Assembly (NCBI GenBank): GCA_902624535.1
Contig: CACNYF010000001.1
Coordinates: 62,001 to 126,000 of the forward strand
DNA: 64,000 nt
DNA from: an uncultured Pelagibacteraceae bacterium
Lineage (GTDB): Bacteria > Pseudomonadota > Alphaproteobacteria > Pelagibacterales > Pelagibacteraceae
Direction: 5' to 3'
A model generated the notes under the pieces. The model ran no database searches. It saw only the letters and a program-made list of their open reading frames with translations, and was not told the origin of the DNA. The translations under genes were made by a program, and so were the position numbers. Shown here in pieces: positions 35,036-43,864 of this stretch (its first letter is position 1; the number at the start of each line of letters is the position of its first letter).

Positions 35036-36334
35036 ATGAAACTCCTAAATTTATCAGCACAACAACTTTTAAAAAAACTTAAAAATAAACAATTAACTTC
35101 TGTTGAACTTTGTAAAGCCTATATCAATCAAAAAAAAAAATATGATAAGAATATTCAGGCTTGGGAATATTTTAATGAAAAAAAACTACTAAGTGATGCA
35201 AAAAAATCTGACAATCAAAGAAAAAAATTAAAATCTTTAGGAGTTTTGCATGGTCTACCAGTAGCACTTAAAGATATTATCTCAACATCTGAAATGCCAA
35301 CAAAATATGGCGCAAGAATAAAATTAAAAAAAAAAAATAATTTAGATGCTAAAATTGTTGAGCTCTTAAAAAAAGCTGGAGCAATAATTATGGGTAAAAC
35401 CGTAACTTGTGAATTAGCATTCTTATCGCCATCGAAAACTAAAAACCCACATGATTATTCAAGAACACCAGGGGGTTCATCTAGCGGCTCTGCAGCCGTT
35501 ATTGCATCTGATATGGCGCCATTATCAATTGGAACTCAAACGGGTGGATCTGTAATTAGGCCAGCCTCTTATTGTGGAGTTGTTGGTTATAAACCTACTT
35601 ATGGATTAATTTCTAGAAATGGTGTTTTGCAAACATCATATAATTTGGATCAAGTCGGAGTATTTGGAAAAACAATTGGTGATGTAGAACTCTTATCGAA
35701 AGTTTTGTTTGCTAAAGATGATGCAGATGAAACAACAACAAGTATTAGTTTTCTTAATAAAAAAATTAAAATAAAAAAATCAAAATTTGTTTTTTATAAA
35801 ACCAAACGTTGGAGAAATGTTGATAGTATTTCAAAAAAATCATTTAACAAATTTATTTTAAAAAATAAAAAAATAATAAATGTTGAAGCTGCCCCTAAGT
35901 ATTTTGAAGATATGATTGATTGTCATACGATTATATATGAGACAGAGATGGCTCAAAATTTCCATCATTATTACATAACTTCAAAAGGAAAACTTTCTGT
36001 AGAAATTAAGAAGGCAATTATTAATGGATTAAAACATTCTGCAAAAGATTACGCTTTAGCATTAGATGCAATGAGAACATATTCAAAAAACTTAAACAGT
36101 ATATTTGAAAGGTTTGATGCAATTATAACTCCAAGTAGTTGTGGAATTGCGGACAAAGGATTTAAGACAACTGGTAGTCCCGAATTTAATAAGATTTGGT
36201 CTCTTGCACATGTTCCTTGCATTTCATTGCCAATTTTGAAAGGAGAAAAAGATTTACCTTTAGGATTACAAATTATAGGTAAACAATTCGAAGACCTAAG
36301 CATGCTAAGGCTTGCAAAAATATTTGAGAATTAA
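35036..36334 (+). CDS. Amidase-signature family hydrolase
   Basis: A 432-residue cytoplasmic amidase. The catalytic Ser-cisSer-Lys triad can be placed: Lys near 79 in VALKDII, cis-Ser in TPGGSSSGSAA near 145, and the nucleophile Ser in TQTGGSVIRPASY near 170. This is the GatA/AtzF-type fold, but no gatB/gatC genes are adjacent, so a free amidase is more likely than tRNA amidotransferase. It begins seven bases after the ABC operon and probably processes the imported compound or a nitrogen-containing derivative, which is inference. Confidence 0.88.
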   Translation: MKLLNLSAQQLLKKLKNKQLTSVELCKAYINQKKKYDKNIQAWEYFNEKKLLSDAKKSDNQRKKLKSLGVLHGLPVALKDIISTSEMPTKYGARIKLKKKNNLDAKIVELLKKAGAIIMGKTVTCELAFLSPSKTKNPHDYSRTPGGSSSGSAAVIASDMAPLSIGTQTGGSVIRPASYCGVVGYKPTYGLISRNGVLQTSYNLDQVGVFGKTIGDVELLSKVLFAKDDADETTTSISFLNKKIKIKKSKFVFYKTKRWRNVDSISKKSFNKFILKNKKIINVEAAPKYFEDMIDCHTIIYETEMAQNFHHYYITSKGKLSVEIKKAIINGLKHSAKDYALALDAMRTYSKNLNSIFERFDAIITPSSCGIADKGFKTTGSPEFNKIWSLAHVPCISLPILKGEKDLPLGLQIIGKQFEDLSMLRLAKIFEN

Positions 36335-36348
36335 ACAGAATCCATAAA

Positions 36349-36369
36349 AATCTACAATCGTAGATTGTA
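36349..36369 (+). promoter_or_regulatory. Inverted repeat, candidate operator upstream of the TRAP genes
   Basis: TACAATC-GTA-GATTGTA (36353-36369) is a perfect 7+3+7 inverted repeat. A second, overlapping repeat AATCTAC-AATC-GTAGATT covers 36349-36366. It lies about 95 bases before the dctP start, in the only sizeable non-coding gap of this region. The TNGT...ACNA-like ends resemble operators of GntR-family regulators, but no regulator gene is nearby, so this is inference. Confidence 0.5.
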
Positions 36370-36411
36370 ATTAAGTTGAAGAATTTTACTTTTTTAAAAT
36401 GACTCTAATAA

Positions 36412-36430
36412 GCATTTATGCTTTAAATGC
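36412..36430 (+). promoter_or_regulatory. Second inverted repeat in the dctP leader
   Basis: GCATTTA-TGCTT-TAAATGC (36412-36430) is a perfect 7+5+7 inverted repeat ending 32 bases before the dctP start codon. It could be an operator or form a small hairpin in the mRNA leader. Confidence 0.45.
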
Positions 36431-36433
36431 ACC

Positions 36434-36445
36434 AGTTAATTAACT
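36434..36445 (+). promoter_or_regulatory. 12-bp palindrome before the dctP ribosome-binding site
   Basis: AGTTAATTAACT (36434-36445) is a perfect palindrome directly upstream of the strong Shine-Dalgarno AGAGGAG (36451-36457) of dctP. TTAATTAA cores are frequent in AT-rich DNA, so on its own this is weak; it is listed because two other inverted repeats lie just upstream. Confidence 0.35.
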
Positions 36446-36462
36446 TAAATAGAGGAGAAATA

Positions 36463-37593
36463 ATGATTAAAGAAAAAAAACTATTGAAGGGCAAAACTCC
36501 TTCAAGACGTAAATTCTTTAAGGCTGCCGCTGCGACTGGTGTTGCTGCTGTAGCTGCATCATCTTTAGCTGCTCCAGCTGTTGCCAAAGAAAGAATTGAA
36601 GCTTCTATGGTAGCTACATGGGGAAGAGATTTCCCAGGTTTAGGAACTGGTGCGCAAAGATTTGCTCAAAGAATTACAGACATGAGTGATGGAAGAATTC
36701 AAGTCACTTACTATGCAGCAAACGAGAGGGTTAAAGCGTTTGACTCATTTGATGAAGTTGCTTCAGGTAACTCGCAAATGTATCACGCTGCTGACTACTA
36801 CTGGGTTAAAAAAGATCCAGCTTGGGGTTACTTTACAGCTGTACCTTTCGGTTTCACTTATACTGAAATGAACGCATGGATTAGATTTGCTGGTGGTCAA
36901 CAATTATGGGATGAACTATCAGACAAGTTTGGTCTAAAAAACTTTATGTGTGGAAGCACAGGAGTTCAAATGGGTGGATGGTTTAACAAGAAAATTAGAA
37001 GCCCTAATGACTTCAAAGGTCTTAAAATGCGTATGCCTGGATTAGGTGGACAAGTTATCGGTAAACTTGGAGGATCTCCAGTTTCACTTCCTGGTGGACA
37101 AATTTATGAAAACCTTGTTTCTGGTGCAATTGATGCAACAGAGTGGGTTGGTCCATGGAATGATGAAGCAATGAAATTCCAAGAAGCTGCTAAATACTAC
37201 TACTATCCTGGTATGCACGAGCCTGGATCAATGTTAGCATGTGGAACAAACAAGTCTTGGTTCACTAGCTTATCAAAATCTGATCAGTTATTAATTGAAG
37301 CTGCTGCAGCAATGGAAAATGACGTTATGATGTCAGAGTACAATGCTAAAAACGGTGCTGCATTAGCAAGATTAATAAACGACCATGGTGTTAAACTAGA
37401 GAAGTTTAGCGACAAAGTTTATGATGGATTTGCTGGAGCTGCTAACGAAGTATTTGAGGAAACAAGAGCAAGCAGTGGTCTCGCAGAGAGAATTCACTCT
37501 AGTTTCTTAAAGGCTAGAAAAGACATTGGTTCTTGGACGAACTTGTCTGACTCACCTTATATTTCTCAAAGAAACAGAGCTTTAGGAATGTAA
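36463..37593 (+). CDS. TRAP transporter solute-binding protein, TakP-like
   Basis: A 376-residue periplasmic DctP-family binding protein with a twin-arginine signal (SRRKFFKAAAATG, then an Ala-rich hydrophobic stretch ending AKE). I start it at ATG 36463, preceded by AGAGGAG; the frame is open from 36427. The ligand-site segment DATEWVGPWNDEAMKF followed by KYYYYPG resembles TakP, which binds 2-oxoacids through a metal ion, and the Arg in MRMPGLGG is the usual carboxylate clamp. It is followed by a terminator-like hairpin and the two permease genes. Confidence 0.9.
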   Translation: MIKEKKLLKGKTPSRRKFFKAAAATGVAAVAASSLAAPAVAKERIEASMVATWGRDFPGLGTGAQRFAQRITDMSDGRIQVTYYAANERVKAFDSFDEVASGNSQMYHAADYYWVKKDPAWGYFTAVPFGFTYTEMNAWIRFAGGQQLWDELSDKFGLKNFMCGSTGVQMGGWFNKKIRSPNDFKGLKMRMPGLGGQVIGKLGGSPVSLPGGQIYENLVSGAIDATEWVGPWNDEAMKFQEAAKYYYYPGMHEPGSMLACGTNKSWFTSLSKSDQLLIEAAAAMENDVMMSEYNAKNGAALARLINDHGVKLEKFSDKVYDGFAGAANEVFEETRASSGLAERIHSSFLKARKDIGSWTNLSDSPYISQRNRALGM

Positions 37594-37613
37594 TAAATCT
37601 TAATTTAACGATT

Positions 37614-37643
37614 AAAAGGGCCCTTTATTGGGCCCTTTTTTTT
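37614..37643 (+). terminator. Rho-independent-type terminator between dctP and dctQ
   Basis: AAAGGGCCC (37615-37623) pairs with GGGCCCTTT (37630-37638) across a six-base loop and is followed by a run of T ending at 37643. It lies 21 bases after the dctP stop. It is a strong GC-rich stem in AT-rich surroundings and probably lets only part of the transcripts continue into the permease genes. Confidence 0.88.
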
Positions 37644-37682
37644 GTTTCAAATTGAGTACTATTTAAGTAGTTTATCCCGATA

Positions 37683-38672
37683 ATGAATTCAAAAAATAGT
37701 AACTTTGCACTTTATTTAAGAATTTTAAGCTATTCAGTTTTGGCTTTCACATTAGCCTTTCTTCTTAACAATGTTTTAACAGTTTGGAGTGATTGGCCAG
37801 GAATTAAAAAAATATTTTCTCATCACGAATTATTTGGTTTTAAGAAAAAAGAACTTGGAGGATCTGATTTAAATTATGGGTACATGCAAATTGGAGTTTA
37901 CTTAATTTGTATTGCAGCAGTGGTCTTTTATGTTTTTAGAACATACTCACAAACTTTAGAGCAAGATTCGAAAATATTATCAAAATTTTCTGCATATCTT
38001 GTTAGATCATCATTTTGGGCAGTATTTTTAGTTGGTGTAGCTGACTTTGTTATTTCTTTTATGGTGGTCGAAAGATTATGGGAAGCAATATTCAGTCCTG
38101 AAGTAAAAGCATTAATGGTTAAAGCTCCTGTAAGAATTACTTATATTCACTTCCCTATTATATTAATTTCTTTTGTAATTGGTTACTTTACAAAATCAGT
38201 CGGTTTTATTTGGTTAGCTGTATTAGTTGTTGTAAGTGAATTTATTATTGTTTTATCAAGATTCATATTTTCATATGAACAAGCATTCCAAGGTGATTTG
38301 GTTAGATTTTGGTATGCAGCACTTTATTTATTTGCTAGTGCGTATGCATTAATTCATGAAGGCCACGTAAGGGTCGATGTACTTTATTCCTCTTTCAGTG
38401 AGAAAAAGAAGGCATGGACGAATATGATTGGATCAGCTGTTTTAGGAGTTCCACTGACATTAATAGTGATATTTTTAGGTCTAAATGGAAAAGCAAGTAT
38501 TATAAATGGGCCTGTTGTAGCTTTTGAAGTTACACAACAAGGGTCTAATGGTCTTTATCTTTTATATTTAATGGCAGTATATCTAGCTGTTTTTGCAGTT
38601 ACTATGCTCATTCAATTCACAAGTTATTTTATGGAAAGCAGTCACAAAATTTTAAAAGGCGTTAAAAATTAA
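37683..38672 (+). CDS. TRAP transporter small permease (DctQ-type), enlarged
   Basis: A 329-residue membrane protein, roughly twice the usual DctQ length, with about eight hydrophobic segments. The C-terminal half looks like the DctQ domain: FWYAALYLFASAYALIHEGHVRVDVLY contains the family's RVD segment (HVRVDVLY). The N-terminal half holds extra helices and a polar loop (about 35-65). The mannitol/chloroaromatic-type TRAP subgroup often has larger small subunits. It pairs with the large permease gene three bases downstream. Confidence 0.85.
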   Translation: MNSKNSNFALYLRILSYSVLAFTLAFLLNNVLTVWSDWPGIKKIFSHHELFGFKKKELGGSDLNYGYMQIGVYLICIAAVVFYVFRTYSQTLEQDSKILSKFSAYLVRSSFWAVFLVGVADFVISFMVVERLWEAIFSPEVKALMVKAPVRITYIHFPIILISFVIGYFTKSVGFIWLAVLVVVSEFIIVLSRFIFSYEQAFQGDLVRFWYAALYLFASAYALIHEGHVRVDVLYSSFSEKKKAWTNMIGSAVLGVPLTLIVIFLGLNGKASIINGPVVAFEVTQQGSNGLYLLYLMAVYLAVFAVTMLIQFTSYFMESSHKILKGVKN

Positions 38673-38675
38673 ATT

Positions 38676-41339
38676 ATGGAAACATTTTTTTTAGCAGTTC
38701 TAGTTGCAATTATGATTGTCGCTCTTGCTTCGGGTTACCCTGTTGCTTTTGCACTACCTGGTTCAGCTATTATTGCAATCGGTTTAGCAGCATTTTTTGG
38801 TTACATATTTGAGGGAGACTCCAGTGCTTTTTTTGCTGTAGATGGACCGATAGAATGGTTAGTTGCAGGTATTACAAATTTTAGGAGTAATTATTGGGAT
38901 GTAGAAACGGATACTTTGATCGCTATTCCTTTATTTATTTTTATGGGAATTATGCTTCAAAAATCAAAAATTGCTGAAGATTTATTGATAACAATGGGTC
39001 AATTATTTGGACCAATTCCAGGTGGTTTAGGAATTTCTGTAATATTTGTAGGAGCTCTATTAGCAGCTACTACCGGTATCGTTGGAGCAACTGTAATCGC
39101 AATGGGATTAATTTCATTACCAACGATGTTGAATAATAAGTATGACAGACAACTTGCTAGTGGAATAGTTTGCTCATCAGGAACATTAGGTCAAATTATT
39201 CCTCCATCAATTGTTTTAATTATTATTGCTGACCAATTGGCAAGTGCATCTGATGTTGCAAATAATTTAAGACAAAATGATTATAAAGCCTTAACCGGTG
39301 AATTTAATATGCCAGGTGAATTTAGAGTAGGCTCATCAAGTGCAGGTGATATGTTCTTAGGAGCACTTTTACCAGGCCTTGTCTTAGTCGCTCTTTATAT
39401 GATCTATGTGTTCATTTTTGCCAGAATAAAGAAAGGTGTTGCACCTCCAGTTCCATTCAAAGGAAAATTTGATTTAAAATTTTGGTTAAGAGTAGTTGTA
39501 ATTATCATACCACCACTTGCATTAATATTTGCTGTATTAGGTTCAATTTTAATGGGTATCGCGACTGTAAACCAAGCAGGTTCAATTGGAGCAATTGGTG
39601 CTACTTTGATGGCTGGATATAGATTATATGAAGGAAAGAAAAGTGCATTTTATCCTTTAATTTTAATTATTGGGTCTCTAATTCCAATTACATTCTTTGC
39701 ATCAAATTATGAATTAAACGTAAAAAATTTGGAGGAAAGAGATTTAAGTGCAATCTTTATAACCGCATTCTTTGTAGTCATACTTATATATGGAATAGGT
39801 TGGAGTTTTTGGAGAACTTTTAAAACAGAAAATGTTTTAAAAGAAGTAGTAACAGAAACTTGTGTAACTACTTCAATGGTATTTATTATTCTATTAGGTG
39901 CAGCGATGCTTACTTCAGGATTTAGAGCTTTTGGAGGAGAAGAATTAGTAAGAGACTTTTTACAAGATTTGCCAGGCGGTTTTTGGACACAATTTGTTGT
40001 TGTGATGATAGTAATTTTCTTGCTAGGTTTCTTCTTAGACTTTATTGAAATCGCAGTTGTCGTTGTTCCAATAATTGCACCAATATTATTGGCAGAAACT
40101 GGAGCAAACGTCACAGCAGTATGGTTAGGAGTTATGATTGGTGTGAACTTACAAACATCTTTCTTAACGCCACCGTTTGGATTTGCATTATTCTACTTAA
40201 AAGGAGTAGCTCCAAAAATTGTAAAAACACTAGATATTTGGAAAGGTGTTGTACCTTTTATTATTCTTCAGTTAATAGGCTTAGGAATAGTTGGGGCATA
40301 CCCTAGTTTGGTAAATTATCTACCTAACAGAGTTTATTTGACTTCGAATGTGGCACCTCCACCAATGAACCCTAAATTGCAATACTGTTTACAAGAATAT
40401 AAATTTGCGAGATTTGATACAAATGGTGAAGCAATTAAAAATGCAATATTGAATTTTCAAGCCGCTGCACCAAAAAATCTTCCAGACGATAAAATGGAAA
40501 TTTTAGAAGATCATTTTGATAGTGCTTTAGCAACATTTGCATTAGTAGATAAATTGAAGAAAGTTGAAGTAGAATATAATGCATATGCTGTCGATTATAG
40601 AGATTTACATTTTTCTGTAAGGAAGAAGCAGAAAAAAATCCTTAAGCTGAACAAAAAAATAGATAAATTTAAAGCCGAAATAAGAAATCTAGATGATGAC
40701 GAGTTAGATGAAAAAAATAAAATTGAATTAAAAATTGAAGAAGTGAAACTTGAAATAGACGAAATAAGTAATTCAATCCCAGATACTTGGAAGTCTAAAA
40801 ACTCAGAATTTGATAAAATAAATAAAGCCAAGAACACTACAACAAAAAGATATAGAAGAAATGTTGATGAGGCTTATGACTTACTAGATCAGTTTGCATT
40901 ATTTATAAACGATGGTGTTAAGTTAGAGGAAGTATCAAAAGATATTAAACAATTAGATTACTTTGTAGCAATGGAAAGCAATACAAAAGTTTATGAAAGA
41001 TCCATACCTATAATGGATGGACTTTTTGATAAATTAAGCGAAGTTTCTGGAATGGATGAATTTTTAAACACTGTAGATGATCTTGTGTCGCTTGTTGACT
41101 CTGACGATATTGATCCCGTAAAGGTAAGAGCAAAGTCTAAAGAAGTTGTAGAGTTATTCAACAAAGAGGTGAGTTGGAGAGCAGATGCAAAACAAAATTT
41201 AATGCCAAAACTTCAAGCATATAATGATGCGATTAAAGAAACAATTGGATTAAGATTACAATCCAAATTAACTAAAGAGCAGGCTATATATGTATCGAAA
41301 TGTAATTCAATACATAGAGATATTTCTTTAAACTTCTAA
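38676..41339 (+). CDS. TRAP transporter large permease (DctM) with long C-terminal extension
   Basis: An 887-residue protein. Residues 1 to about 550 form the multi-helix DctM domain: GYPVAFALPG, IPLFIFMGIMLQKS, GALLAATTGIVGATV, SSGTLGQIIPPSIVLI and LTPPFGFALFYLKG are family landmarks. Residues about 560-887 are an added soluble region not found in ordinary DctM proteins (about 430 residues). It includes a charged coiled-coil-like stretch (about 628-720, many Lys/Glu with heptad spacing) and an acidic helical part. The extension's side of the membrane is uncertain. The stop overlaps the convergent gene by four bases. Confidence 0.9.
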   Translation: METFFLAVLVAIMIVALASGYPVAFALPGSAIIAIGLAAFFGYIFEGDSSAFFAVDGPIEWLVAGITNFRSNYWDVETDTLIAIPLFIFMGIMLQKSKIAEDLLITMGQLFGPIPGGLGISVIFVGALLAATTGIVGATVIAMGLISLPTMLNNKYDRQLASGIVCSSGTLGQIIPPSIVLIIIADQLASASDVANNLRQNDYKALTGEFNMPGEFRVGSSSAGDMFLGALLPGLVLVALYMIYVFIFARIKKGVAPPVPFKGKFDLKFWLRVVVIIIPPLALIFAVLGSILMGIATVNQAGSIGAIGATLMAGYRLYEGKKSAFYPLILIIGSLIPITFFASNYELNVKNLEERDLSAIFITAFFVVILIYGIGWSFWRTFKTENVLKEVVTETCVTTSMVFIILLGAAMLTSGFRAFGGEELVRDFLQDLPGGFWTQFVVVMIVIFLLGFFLDFIEIAVVVVPIIAPILLAETGANVTAVWLGVMIGVNLQTSFLTPPFGFALFYLKGVAPKIVKTLDIWKGVVPFIILQLIGLGIVGAYPSLVNYLPNRVYLTSNVAPPPMNPKLQYCLQEYKFARFDTNGEAIKNAILNFQAAAPKNLPDDKMEILEDHFDSALATFALVDKLKKVEVEYNAYAVDYRDLHFSVRKKQKKILKLNKKIDKFKAEIRNLDDDELDEKNKIELKIEEVKLEIDEISNSIPDTWKSKNSEFDKINKAKNTTTKRYRRNVDEAYDLLDQFALFINDGVKLEEVSKDIKQLDYFVAMESNTKVYERSIPIMDGLFDKLSEVSGMDEFLNTVDDLVSLVDSDDIDPVKVRAKSKEVVELFNKEVSWRADAKQNLMPKLQAYNDAIKETIGLRLQSKLTKEQAIYVSKCNSIHRDISLNF

Positions 41340-42355
41340 ATTGTTATTTGATCAATTATTTCAGATCTAGAATATAAACCCAACTCCTCTGCTTTTATTT
41401 TTATTTTGGAATTCATTTCTTTAAGTGTAGGAGTATCAATTTTAAGTTTGTTTCCTAATTCTATTATTGATCCTATAATTGGATCTATTTCCAATGGTCT
41501 TTTTGCATGAAGATCTTGAGTTGTCGAAGGTTTATGACCAATAATAGATATAGCGGCTTTTATTCTGTGATCTATCGAAACATTAAATTTTACTCCAACT
41601 TTTTCTCCAACACTCTTACATTCTTCCATCATTTTTCTAACAGTGCCTAAAAGATTTTCGTCATTTCCAATCTCATCTAAACTTTTATCGTGCAATGCGC
41701 TTATTATATTAAATGAGCAATTACCCCACAATTTTATCCAAATTTCATCTCTTAAATTATTTTTTTGTGGGACTTTCATTCCTCCTTTTATTAACAAATC
41801 TGCAATCTTTTTTAATCTTTCAGATTTGACACTCGATGGCTCCCCCATTGATAATCTTTCACCTTGATTGTGTTTGACTACTCCTGGTTCAACAATTTCA
41901 CATGCAGGATAAACAACACATCCTATTGCTCTTTCTGGGTTAATTTCCTGCCAAATTTTTCCATTTGGATCTACACTTTCAATGTATTTATTATCTAACA
42001 AGGTACCTGTGTTTGCTTTGTAAAAATACCACCAAGGCAATCCATTAACCGCAGAAATTATTGATGTATTTTTATCCATAATTTTACTTATGGATGAGGT
42101 TATTTTTGTAATACCGTGAGCTTTTACAGAGATGAAAATATAATCTTGAATATCAAGTGTACTTGCATCATCTGTAACTTTAAAATTAAAATTTTCAGTT
42201 TTCCCATCTTTAATAAATGTAAGACCTTTTTTTTCTATAGCCTCTTTGTGGGGGCCTCTTGCAACCAATGAAACATCCGCTCCAGCTTTTTTAAGGCATG
42301 TTGCAATATAACCACCAATTGAACCAGCTCCAAATATACAAATTTTTGTCATCAA
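41336..42355 (-). CDS. Ketopantoate reductase family (ApbA/PanE-like) oxidoreductase
   Basis: A 339-residue NADP-dependent dehydrogenase. The N-terminal Rossmann loop is FGAGSIGGYIA (8-18) and FISVKAHG holds the catalytic lysine. The C-terminal helical domain includes KLWGNCSFN with the expected Asn. It is larger than typical PanE (about 300), and a true pantothenate role cannot be assumed because the family includes other 2-oxoacid reductases. It overlaps the upstream AMP-ligase gene by four bases, forming a three-gene minus-strand operon. Confidence 0.87.
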   Translation of the reverse strand: MMTKICIFGAGSIGGYIATCLKKAGADVSLVARGPHKEAIEKKGLTFIKDGKTENFNFKVTDDASTLDIQDYIFISVKAHGITKITSSISKIMDKNTSIISAVNGLPWWYFYKANTGTLLDNKYIESVDPNGKIWQEINPERAIGCVVYPACEIVEPGVVKHNQGERLSMGEPSSVKSERLKKIADLLIKGGMKVPQKNNLRDEIWIKLWGNCSFNIISALHDKSLDEIGNDENLLGTVRKMMEECKSVGEKVGVKFNVSIDHRIKAAISIIGHKPSTTQDLHAKRPLEIDPIIGSIIELGNKLKIDTPTLKEMNSKIKIKAEELGLYSRSEIIDQITI

Positions 42356-43860
42356 CCTATTAATCCAAAATTCTTTGCTAGTGTGTTTCTTTGTAATTTA
42401 CCAGTGGCTCCTTTTGGAATTTCTTTAACAAAATATATTTTTTTAGGAATTTTAAATTTAGCTAGCTTTTCTTTTGCAAAATTTTTGACGTCATCTTCAT
42501 TGCAAGTTTTGCCTTCTTTTATTATTATTGCTGTTGCTATATCTTCGCCCAACATTTTATCTGCATAACCAAAACAAACAGCAGCTTCGATTGCCGGATG
42601 ATCCATAAGCACATTGTCAACTTCTAGTGGTGAAATTTTTTCTCCACCTTTATTTATAATTTCTTTAAGTCTTCCAGATATTTTTAAATAACCTTCATCG
42701 TCAAAATAGCCTTGGTCTCCTGTTCTAAACCATCCGTTACTAAAGCTATTTTTATTAGCTTCTGGGTTATTTTCATATCCAACTGTTACATTTGAACCTT
42801 TAATACAAACTTCGCCTTCTTCTCCATTTTTCATAATATTATAATCATTGTCCATTATACAAACATCTGGTCCAGCAGGTATTCCTACAAAACCAGGTTT
42901 TTGCTTTTGAGGTGGTAGAGGATTGGAAGTCATTTGATGTGTTGCCTCAGTCATCCCATAAGCTTCAATTACAGGACAATTAAAAACTAAGTTTAATTTT
43001 TCAAATACTGCTGGTGGCAAAGATGCAGATGATGATCTTAAAAATCTTAAATTCAAATTTTTTGCCAAATCTAAATTTTTGTCTGCTCTCATAAGTATTG
43101 CTTGATGCATAGTAGGAACTCCAGAGTACCATGTAATTTTCTCTGACTTAGCTTGATCTAAAAATTTTAAAGCATTAAAACCACTTGTAGCGCAAACAGA
43201 TGCGCCTACTTTCATAGATGAGGCTAGTACTGCTATTAGTCCATGAATATGAAATAAAGGCATTATGTTTAGGCAATGATCTTTATCGGTTAATTTTAAG
43301 CTCTTTGAAATATTATTTGATGAAGAATAAATATTACTATTTGATAAAGGAACAATCTTAGGTCTTGATGTTGTGCCAGATGTGTGAAGAACCAAAGCTT
43401 CTTGATCTTCATTAGGTAAATTATATTCAGCGGATTTGTCAAAAAGATTGAAGTCACCCGCTAGATTACTTTCTGAATTTTTTAGTTCACAAACAGGTAT
43501 TCCCAGTTTTTTTGCGACCTCAGTTACTACGTTTTCTGAATTTTTTTCAACTAAAACTATTTTCGGTTTTAAATCTTTTAAATAAAATTCAAATTCCTCA
43601 GATTTATAATTCGGATTTAAAGGTGCAGCTGACATATAACTTGATATAGCTAAAAAACTTGTTGCCATATACGGTCCATTTGGCAATACAATTGCTGCTC
43701 GGTCTGAATTGGATATTCCGTATCCGGCTAGTTGCTTGGATATTCTATGAATTAGTCCTTTCAATTCTGCATATGTTAGAGGATTACTACCATCACTAGT
43801 TATCGCTATATTGTCGTTATTTTGATCTTCAATGATATTTCTAACAATTTTTTCTGTCAT
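42352..43860 (-). CDS. Acyl-CoA synthetase, oxalate-CoA ligase-like
   Basis: A 502-residue AMP-forming ligase. The P-loop is LHTSGTTSRPK (158-168), followed by MPLFHIHGL and the SSSASLPP segment, then EAYGMTEATHQM, WFRTGDQGY and the C-terminal lysine in PKGATGKLQR. The SGTTSRPK loop and MPLFHxHGL are shared with plant AAE3 and yeast Pcs60 oxalyl-CoA synthetases, from memory, so oxalate is the first substrate to consider. It lies between a ketopantoate-reductase-like gene and a gamma-glutamyltransferase gene. Confidence 0.85.
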   Translation of the reverse strand: MTEKIVRNIIEDQNNDNIAITSDGSNPLTYAELKGLIHRISKQLAGYGISNSDRAAIVLPNGPYMATSFLAISSYMSAAPLNPNYKSEEFEFYLKDLKPKIVLVEKNSENVVTEVAKKLGIPVCELKNSESNLAGDFNLFDKSAEYNLPNEDQEALVLHTSGTTSRPKIVPLSNSNIYSSSNNISKSLKLTDKDHCLNIMPLFHIHGLIAVLASSMKVGASVCATSGFNALKFLDQAKSEKITWYSGVPTMHQAILMRADKNLDLAKNLNLRFLRSSSASLPPAVFEKLNLVFNCPVIEAYGMTEATHQMTSNPLPPQKQKPGFVGIPAGPDVCIMDNDYNIMKNGEEGEVCIKGSNVTVGYENNPEANKNSFSNGWFRTGDQGYFDDEGYLKISGRLKEIINKGGEKISPLEVDNVLMDHPAIEAAVCFGYADKMLGEDIATAIIIKEGKTCNEDDVKNFAKEKLAKFKIPKKIYFVKEIPKGATGKLQRNTLAKNFGLIG

Positions 43861-43864
43861 TTAG

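Noticed and set aside
39707-40114. 135-codon minus-strand frame inside the TRAP large permease gene
   Set aside because: Antisense to conserved transmembrane segments; composition is the mirror of hydrophobic codons, and no homology is apparent.
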